Positions 5,890 through 10,665 of a stretch of 10,665 nucleotides of DNA are shown here, piece after piece. The DNA is from Pseudomonadota bacterium (lineage in GTDB: Bacteria > Pseudomonadota > Alphaproteobacteria > Rhizobiales > Hyphomicrobiaceae). Made by a program: the position numbers and the translations under genes. The stretch covers positions 1 through 10,665 of the forward strand of contig JAEYYQ010000550.1 in NCBI GenBank assembly GCA_023428365.1. The letters run 5' to 3'. The notes beneath the pieces were generated by a model. The model searched no databases. It had not been told where the DNA came from and saw only the letters and a list, made by a program, of their open reading frames with translations. Within the stretch, counting starts at the first letter, position 1, and each line of letters opens with the position of its first letter.

Positions 5890-5915
5890 GGAACGCTCTG
5901 CGCCACTGAAGCGTG
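5890..5915 (+). promoter_or_regulatory. Possible EcfG-type promoter for the YkuD-like gene
   Basis: GGAAC (5890-5894) is followed after 17 bases by CGTG (5912-5915), against the consensus GGAAC-N16/17-CGTT. The -10 has one mismatch, at the last position. It would give a leader of about 80 bases before the start at 6002. The match is suggestive only, since a nine-base pattern with one mismatch arises by chance. Confidence 0.3.
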
Positions 5916-6001
5916 GTTACGCGCGAGGCGCGAATCGCGTAATTTCTTCATTCGTACCAGCCAGTTGTCGAGCCACCGGCGAGAGAACAAAAGGGGTGCT
6001 T

Positions 6002-7051
6002 ATGCCGCTTACGCGTCGGCACATGCTGGGCCTAAGCCTTGCGGCAGCGACGAGCGCATTTGCTCCGCCAGCGCTCGCTCAACGCTTCGTCAATCACAGC
6101 GGCCTTCGCGCAGGCCAGTTCATCTGGGAGCCCGCACGCCCAGCGACGGGAGCCGTCTTGATCCTGGCGTCCCGACTGGAAAAGCTCGTCCACGTCTACA
6201 AGGATGGCGCGCTGATCGGCATCTCGACCTGCGAAACGGGCGACGCACAGCGCACCCCCATGGGCATCTTCACCCTGAGTGACGGCGAGGACGCCGACCC
6301 GGGACCGGAACTCGCATGGACGGCAACAGCCCTGCACGCCGTCAATCTCAATGCCAGATCTCCCGATAGCATTCGCATCCCGACAGCATTCGCGGGCCTG
6401 TTGCGCACGGTGGCTCTCCCGGGCTCAATGCTGGTCATTACAGACCGTCACACGGAGCCCAATCTGACCGTGCAGGCGCACGACCTGCTGCCGATCGAAC
6501 TCGGCAACGAATCCCTGCGTCGGTCGCGACTGATGCCCCGCTCGTTCGATCTGACCTCCAGGGACGACACGATTGCCATCGTCATATCGCGTGCGGACCG
6601 GCAGGCGACAGTCCTCCGCAACGGCATCGTCGAACGTCATGTCGGCATTACGATCAGACAGCCGAGCGTCCCCCTGGGCACGCACGCCTATGCTCTCTTA
6701 GGCACGAATGAAAACGGACAAACGATACGATGGCTCGGGTTTGGCCTCGGGCGCAATAATCGCGAGCCGCATATCGCGAGTTGGCAGGGGAGTTCAGCAA
6801 TCCAACGAGTTTCCCTGCAAGACGCCCAAACCGCATCCGAAATCGCAAGCCTGCTGCATACTGGAACGCCGTTGATCATTACCGATGCGGCAGCAGGCGA
6901 AGATTGGCGTTCAGCATCGCGCGATGCCGTTGTTCTGGCAGCCGCGGAGCCCATGGTCAGCCAAATCAAGATCAGGGGTACGGATCACGCTGAGGGGTCA
7001 CAGCGCCATCCCAACGCTTTGGCCAAATCCGCGCGCGAAAGCGGCAACTGA
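6002..7051 (+). CDS. Two-domain YkuD-like (L,D-transpeptidase fold) protein lacking the catalytic Cys
   Basis: The 349-residue protein starts with a Tat-type signal (TRRHMLG at 4-10, hydrophobic core, ALA cleavage at 24-26), so it is exported folded. Residues about 50-148 resemble a YkuD domain: VLILASRLEKLVHVYKDG, then TPMGIFTL, ALHAVN with His112, and a C-terminal VALPGSMLVITD. In active enzymes of this family the ALHAGN-type strand leads to SHGC-[VI]-R-[LM]-P, which holds the nucleophile. Here the equivalent is SPDSIRIP (120-127), so His, Gly and Cys are replaced by Pro, Asp and Ser. Residues about 189-295 repeat the pattern (IAIVISRADRQATVLRNG, PLGTHAYALLG, GTPLIITD), again without a catalytic Cys. 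Active L,D-transpeptidases cross-link peptidoglycan in the periplasm. This one is predicted inactive, or serine-based, and may bind peptidoglycan. AAAAGGGG precedes the ATG; the GTG six bases upstream is less likely. Confidence 0.75.
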   Translation: MPLTRRHMLGLSLAAATSAFAPPALAQRFVNHSGLRAGQFIWEPARPATGAVLILASRLEKLVHVYKDGALIGISTCETGDAQRTPMGIFTLSDGEDADPGPELAWTATALHAVNLNARSPDSIRIPTAFAGLLRTVALPGSMLVITDRHTEPNLTVQAHDLLPIELGNESLRRSRLMPRSFDLTSRDDTIAIVISRADRQATVLRNGIVERHVGITIRQPSVPLGTHAYALLGTNENGQTIRWLGFGLGRNNREPHIASWQGSSAIQRVSLQDAQTASEIASLLHTGTPLIITDAAAGEDWRSASRDAVVLAAAEPMVSQIKIRGTDHAEGSQRHPNALAKSARESGN

Positions 7052-7058
7052 CATCGTT

Positions 7059-7880
7059 TCAACGGCCGGGCAGGACGACGACACGCGGCTTGTCCGGTAG
7101 AGTGGATCGCGAGACGACAAGCGTCGGAACCTCGCGTTGCTCAACTTCAAAACTGTCCCTGACCCGACTCAAAAAGCGTTCCAGCGTATAGCTTGAGAAA
7201 TAATGCATCGGAATAATGAGCGGAGCCTTCAAGGCTTTCAGCACCTCGACCATCCCATCGAGATCCAGCGTGTAGCTTCCATCGACCGGAACCAGAACGA
7301 CATCCATCTGGCCGATCTGTGCGAGCTGCTGAACCGTGAGCGTATGATGCAGGTGGCCCAAATGCGCGATGCACAAGCCGGCTACCTCAAAGACGAAGAC
7401 TGAGTTTCCGTAGACCGACGTTCCGCCATCCCACGTGCGGATATTGGTCGGCACGTTGCGCACGCGCACGTCACCGAGCGTCACATCATGTTGAACGGCG
7501 CCGCCATCCGGATTCCAGCCGCGCAACACATACCGGATGCCAGGATCAGGGCTATTGGTGAAATGAGTATCGTGGGCCCGATTCATCGTGGCTATGTCGG
7601 GAACGGCGCGCGGGCGCACATAATCGTTATAATCGGTGGCAATCCGCACACCGCCGCCTGTTTCGATCTGGAATGTGGAATGCCCTATGTAGGTGATGCG
7701 CACCTCGTATGCGTTTTGCTGAGCCAATCGCATAGAGACGGGTTGAACGAGATAGGGCGCCGGTAAATTTTGCGAGAGGGCAAGGCAGCGATCTGGTGCG
7801 GCAGCCAGCGCCATATCGGGGCCAACGCGCAAGATCGACAGGACCATAACAGCCAAAAACAGGCTGACACGCACGCGCAT
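7059..7880 (-). CDS. Exported MBL-fold metallohydrolase with altered metal motif
   Basis: The 273-residue protein has a signal peptide (MRVRVSLFLAVMVLSIL, cleavage near ALAAA at 24-28), so it probably acts in the periplasm. The body resembles UlaG-like members of the metallo-beta-lactamase fold: YIGHSTFQIET (64-73), ATDYND with Asp83, HLGHLHH (173-179), PVDG with Asp200, and MHYF with His226. The usual HxHxDH metal motif is replaced by RAHDTH (101-106), which keeps only its second and last His. I recall a family of uncharacterised rhizobial proteins with a similar MNRAH-x-TH block, so this is probably a conserved variant rather than decay. Substrate unknown. The frame is open to a TTG at 7943, but the ATG at 7880 has a perfect AGGAGG four bases ahead. 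It is convergent with the YkuD-like gene, seven bases apart. Confidence 0.75.
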   Translation of the reverse strand: MRVRVSLFLAVMVLSILRVGPDMALAAAPDRCLALSQNLPAPYLVQPVSMRLAQQNAYEVRITYIGHSTFQIETGGGVRIATDYNDYVRPRAVPDIATMNRAHDTHFTNSPDPGIRYVLRGWNPDGGAVQHDVTLGDVRVRNVPTNIRTWDGGTSVYGNSVFVFEVAGLCIAHLGHLHHTLTVQQLAQIGQMDVVLVPVDGSYTLDLDGMVEVLKALKAPLIIPMHYFSSYTLERFLSRVRDSFEVEQREVPTLVVSRSTLPDKPRVVVLPGR

Positions 7881-7905
7881 AAGTCCTCCTGGTCTGAACC
7901 TGTTC

Positions 7906-7935
7906 ATCCTAGGGCACGCAATGCAGCTCTGCCAA
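7906..7935 (-). promoter_or_regulatory. Sigma-70-type promoter candidate for the exported MBL gene
   Basis: On the minus strand TTGGCA (7930-7935) matches the -35 at five of six positions. It is followed after 18 bases by TAGGAT (7906-7911), four of six for the -10. A start near 7899 gives a leader of about 19 bases including the AGGAGG site. No comparable rightward promoter was found for the permease genes in the same 137-base gap. Confidence 0.45.
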
Positions 7936-8017
7936 CTCGGCAAAAGCAGCCCTCAGACGCGCGAGTGCATCGACAGCTGCTGCCATATCTGCCAAACACG
8001 CGACAAAAGTGAGCCTC

Positions 8018-8632
8018 ATGTCGCATCCCACACATCAGAATCAAGCTCCCAGCCCGCAAACGCAGACCCCTGCACCGAACCCAATGATGGACGGCGCGGC
8101 GTGGTTCTTCGTTGCCCTGGCGATCGTCACGGCCGGCCTGCTGCTGTGGTTGAAAGGATCGGACGCCTTGATGCGGGCACTGACGCACGCCGCAGATCTC
8201 TTGCTCATGGTCGCTCCGATGATTTTGGTGGGCGTGTTTCTCGGTGGCTTGGTCAAGGAAATTTCTGACCCTAAGAAAGTCGCACCTATCCTCGGTGCGC
8301 AATCCGGCTGGAAGGGTCTCATACTTGCCACCGCCCTCGGCGCTGCAACGCCTGGCGGGCCGTTTGCGGCCTTTCCGATTGTTTATGCGCTTTCACTCGC
8401 TGGGGCCGATGTCGGCGCGGTCATTACGTTTCTAACGGCGTGGTCGGTTCTCGGATTGCACAGGCTTGTGATCTGGGAATTTCCGCTGCTGGGAACAGAT
8501 TTCGTACTCACGAGATTTCTGGCCAGTCTCCCGCTTCCGCTGATCGCGGGACTATTCGCGCGAGAACTCGTTCGCTATCTGCCGAACATCCCGATCGGAC
8601 GTGACGGCCCTCCGGCACGAGGTGGCCGATGA
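8018..8632 (+). CDS. Half-size permease, first subunit (DUF318/ArsP-like fold)
   Basis: The 204-residue protein has a hydrophilic Pro/Gln/Thr-rich N-terminus of about 25 residues, then hydrophobic segments at about 27-45, 59-80, 99-127, 130-150 and 163-182. A central re-entrant-like motif TPGGPFAAFP (111-120) is followed by TAWSVLGLHRLVIWEFPLLG (140-159). The layout resembles one half of a PF03773 permease (YraQ/ArsP type), whose full-length members of about 300-350 residues carry two such repeats. In YraQ the motif holds CSC cysteines; here it is GGP without Cys. The transported substrate is unknown. The stop codon overlaps the start of the next gene (ATGA at 8629-8632), so the two are translated together. 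The start at 8018 has GTGAG ahead; a GTG at 8009 is the alternative. A basic tail after the last segment ends ARGGR. Confidence 0.7.
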   Translation: MSHPTHQNQAPSPQTQTPAPNPMMDGAAWFFVALAIVTAGLLLWLKGSDALMRALTHAADLLLMVAPMILVGVFLGGLVKEISDPKKVAPILGAQSGWKGLILATALGAATPGGPFAAFPIVYALSLAGADVGAVITFLTAWSVLGLHRLVIWEFPLLGTDFVLTRFLASLPLPLIAGLFARELVRYLPNIPIGRDGPPARGGR

Positions 8633-9144
8633 GCTTGTCTCTCGCGATATTGCTGATTGTGACCGTGCCGGTCGCGATCTACGCATGGCAGCGCGATCGT
8701 CGTCACATCACGGGAGCGGCGCGTTTTACACGCCAGGAGTTCGTGCGGATTATCGTGCGATTGCCGTTTGCTCTGGTTGCCGCATCATGCATTGCCGAGC
8801 TTGTGCCGGAGCGCATCATTGCATCCGTTCTGGGCGCAGAAACCGGTCTCACCGGTATTATCGCCGCCTCGGTCATGGGTGGCTTGTTACCGGGTGGACC
8901 AATCGTTTCCTTCCCGATTGCGATTCTATTTGCACATCAAGGCGCGGGCGGCCCTCAAGTCATCGCGCTGATTACGGGATGGTCCGTCTACGCCTTTCAC
9001 CGGGTCATCTCGTTCGAAGGCCCGATCATGGGATGGCCGTTCGTCGGGCTGCGTTTGGCTGTGTCCTGGTTTGTTCCATTGGCCGCCGGCATCCTGGCGG
9101 GCGTGCTCGCCAGTACATTCGGCCTATCGATCAATATCCGCTAA
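8629..9144 (+). CDS. Half-size permease, second subunit (paralogue of the preceding gene)
   Basis: The 171-residue membrane protein has hydrophobic segments at about 3-19, 43-59, 74-103, 109-126 and 143-165. It repeats the landmark motifs of the previous protein: LGAETGLTGI, LPGGPIVSFPI (87-97), and TGWSVYAFHRVISFEGPIMG (116-135). Across the central 69 residues I count 28 identical positions between the two proteins by hand, so they are homologous halves. Family members normally carry both halves in one chain, which suggests a heterodimer here. The overlap ATGA and a GAGG site six bases before the ATG support coupled translation at similar amounts. It lacks the long hydrophilic N-terminus of the first protein and instead has a charged loop (QRDRRH). 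It ends 10 bases before the opposite-strand MBL gene. Substrate unknown. Confidence 0.7.
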   Translation: MSLSLAILLIVTVPVAIYAWQRDRRHITGAARFTRQEFVRIIVRLPFALVAASCIAELVPERIIASVLGAETGLTGIIAASVMGGLLPGGPIVSFPIAILFAHQGAGGPQVIALITGWSVYAFHRVISFEGPIMGWPFVGLRLAVSWFVPLAAGILAGVLASTFGLSINIR

Positions 9145-9154
9145 ACGGCGAAAA

Positions 9155-10198
9155 TCAGACGCGCTCAAAACGGATGACACCTTTTTCATCCATTGCACGA
9201 TTGACCAGTCCTTCTGTTTCGAGCCGATGCAAATGGGCCAGCGTCTCGGCCAGCGCCAGATACCATTCCCCGCCTTCAACAGCGCGTGCGAACAGAACTT
9301 GCGAGACTTCGGTGCCGGTCATGGGGCGATCGAGCGTCTGTATCGCCTTGTCGAGACGCTGCTGATGATGCCGCTGAAGCTGCGCCACACGTTGATGCAG
9401 GCCAGTAAACGGCAGGCCGTGCGACGGCAAGACCAGAGCCTTTCCATCGAGCTTGCCGAAGCGCTCCAGAGAGTCGAGATAGTCGGTCAAAGGATCACAG
9501 AACGGCTCGCCAGCAAACACGCCGACGACCGGCGAAATCCGCTGCAGCACCTGATCGCCGGCAATTAAACTGCCGCGATCGGCGCAGTGAAATGAAGCGT
9601 GCTCGTCGGCATGCCCATCAGCCGTAATGACAGCCCAAGTCCGCGATCCGGTTTTAAGCTCATCGCCGTCCTTCAGGCGATGAAATGACAGCGGCGGTTC
9701 CCCAAACAATTTCTGCAGCGGCCCGCGCCGTTTTGTGTACGCATCAATGTGCGCGGGATCGCAACCATGACTATTCAAGAAATGGATCGACTCCGCGCTC
9801 GTCGTCTTGTCACGTGCATCCGACGTGACCCGCGCCCACAGCCAAGCTGAACGGGTCGCATAGAACGGCACATCAAACCGCTTGGCAAACCAGCCCGCCA
9901 GACCGATGTGATCGACGTGACCATGCGTTGCGATCAGCCGTCGCACAGGACGCCCCCGCAACGCGCCAACAGCAAGTTTCTCCCAGGCCTCGCGGGTTTC
10001 AGGTAGGTCGAGACCGCAATCAACGACACTCCAGCCGTCAGGCTCTTCGATCAGCCAGACATTGACGTGATTGAGCCGTACCGGAAGCGACATGCGGGCC
10101 CACAGCACACCATCGGTGACCTCGATGGCTTCGCCCGGCGCCGGCGGTTCCGGAAACGGCAGCACAATGTCATCCGCGACATCAACCCCGTCCTTCAT
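9155..10198 (-). CDS. MBL-fold metallohydrolase with C-terminal winged helix
   Basis: The 347-residue cytoplasmic protein has a complete metallo-beta-lactamase fold with two metal sites: THGHVDH (91-97, with His92, His94, Asp96, His97), His196 in DGHADEH, Asp215 in AGDQV, and His260 in PSHG. Early strands NHVNVWLIEE and WSVVDCG are typical. The last 70 residues (helices DKAIQTLDRPMTGTEVSQVLF, then LAETLAHLHRLETEGLVNRA and a short beta end) look like the winged-helix domain (PF17778) found at the C-terminus of RNase Z/LACTB2-like members. Substrates of this subgroup include thioesters and nucleic acids; this one is unassigned. There is no signal peptide. Two ATGs compete: 10207 with AAAGG directly adjacent, or 10198 with AAAGGA eight bases ahead. 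The second is spaced better. Convergent with the permease pair, with a 10-base gap. Confidence 0.85.
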   Translation of the reverse strand: MKDGVDVADDIVLPFPEPPAPGEAIEVTDGVLWARMSLPVRLNHVNVWLIEEPDGWSVVDCGLDLPETREAWEKLAVGALRGRPVRRLIATHGHVDHIGLAGWFAKRFDVPFYATRSAWLWARVTSDARDKTTSAESIHFLNSHGCDPAHIDAYTKRRGPLQKLFGEPPLSFHRLKDGDELKTGSRTWAVITADGHADEHASFHCADRGSLIAGDQVLQRISPVVGVFAGEPFCDPLTDYLDSLERFGKLDGKALVLPSHGLPFTGLHQRVAQLQRHHQQRLDKAIQTLDRPMTGTEVSQVLFARAVEGGEWYLALAETLAHLHRLETEGLVNRAMDEKGVIRFERV

Positions 10199-10307
10199 GA
10201 AGCTCATCCTTTCCCGAGCGCGCGGCCGCGAAATCAGCGGCGAGCGACGGCGGCGGGAATGGCATCCCGGCTCAGTCGCGCATTAGGCGACATTCACCGC
10301 ATTCTGT

Positions 10308-10332
10308 GTCGTTGTGCAAGGCACAATGCGAC
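10308..10332 (-). terminator. Hairpin after the histidinol dehydrogenase gene
   Basis: GTCG-TTGTGC (10308-10317) pairs with GCACAA-CGAC (10321-10332) with two unpaired bases and a three-base loop. It lies 35 bases after the stop of the leftward gene, where a terminator is expected. No T-run follows, so it could also be a leader element of the next gene, whose start is at 10198. Confidence 0.3.
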
Positions 10333-10366
10333 GGACTGCATTGCACCAGTTGCAGGACGCTCGACC

Positions 10367-10665
<299 letters not shown>

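Noticed and set aside
8601..9365. Rightward open frame of 254 codons overlapping the second permease gene
   Set aside because: Out of frame with the homologous membrane protein; Arg/His/Cys-rich translation typical of a shadow frame.

Overview
The window reads as a GC-rich alphaproteobacterial chromosome segment, most likely order Hyphomicrobiales. This rests on the genes themselves: a glycine-rich rhizobial-type surface protein with a YWWARYQDC-like end, paired KGG-repeat stress proteins with an EcfG-type promoter candidate, a cold-shock protein next to an extended IF-1 paralogue, and a Tat-type L,D-transpeptidase-like protein. No mobile element, tRNA, rRNA, CRISPR array or integration site was seen. 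It looks like vertically inherited chromosome with short operons and many single genes.

Layout. 1-431 (+): 3' end of a glycine-rich surface protein, convergent with 517-1611 (-), an exported beta-barrel protein. 1853-2869 (-): a second, unrelated outer-membrane beta-barrel protein. 3041-3865 (-): a membrane-anchored serine protease of the SDH (Clp-fold) family. 4094-4462 and 4570-4896 (-): two tandem KGG-repeat proteins, probably one transcription unit, with a general-stress-type promoter candidate in front and an intrinsic terminator behind. 4897-5235: a 339-base divergent intergenic region with two small hairpins. 5236-5442 (+): CspA-type cold-shock protein. 5530-5811 (+): IF-1 with a basic C-terminal tail, closed by a very strong terminator. 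6002-7051 (+): a two-domain YkuD-like protein that has lost the catalytic SHGC motif. 7059-7880 (-): an exported metallo-beta-lactamase-fold protein with an altered metal motif. 8018-8632 and 8629-9144 (+): two overlapping half-permease genes that are homologous to each other. 9155-10198 (-): a canonical MBL-fold hydrolase with a C-terminal winged-helix region. 10367-10665 (-): C-terminal part of a histidinol dehydrogenase family enzyme.

How the genes fit together. The middle (4094-5811) is a stress and cold-shock cluster. KGG proteins are commonly general-stress targets in this group, and CspA and IF-1 both act on mRNA and translation at low temperature. The flanks are mainly envelope genes: two outer-membrane barrels, a glycine-rich surface protein, a membrane protease, a periplasmic YkuD-like protein and an exported MBL protein. 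The best candidates for something not fully described are the YkuD protein without a nucleophile, the two-gene half-permease, and the exported MBL protein with an RxHxTH-type metal motif. I see no obvious multi-gene defence or biosynthetic system.
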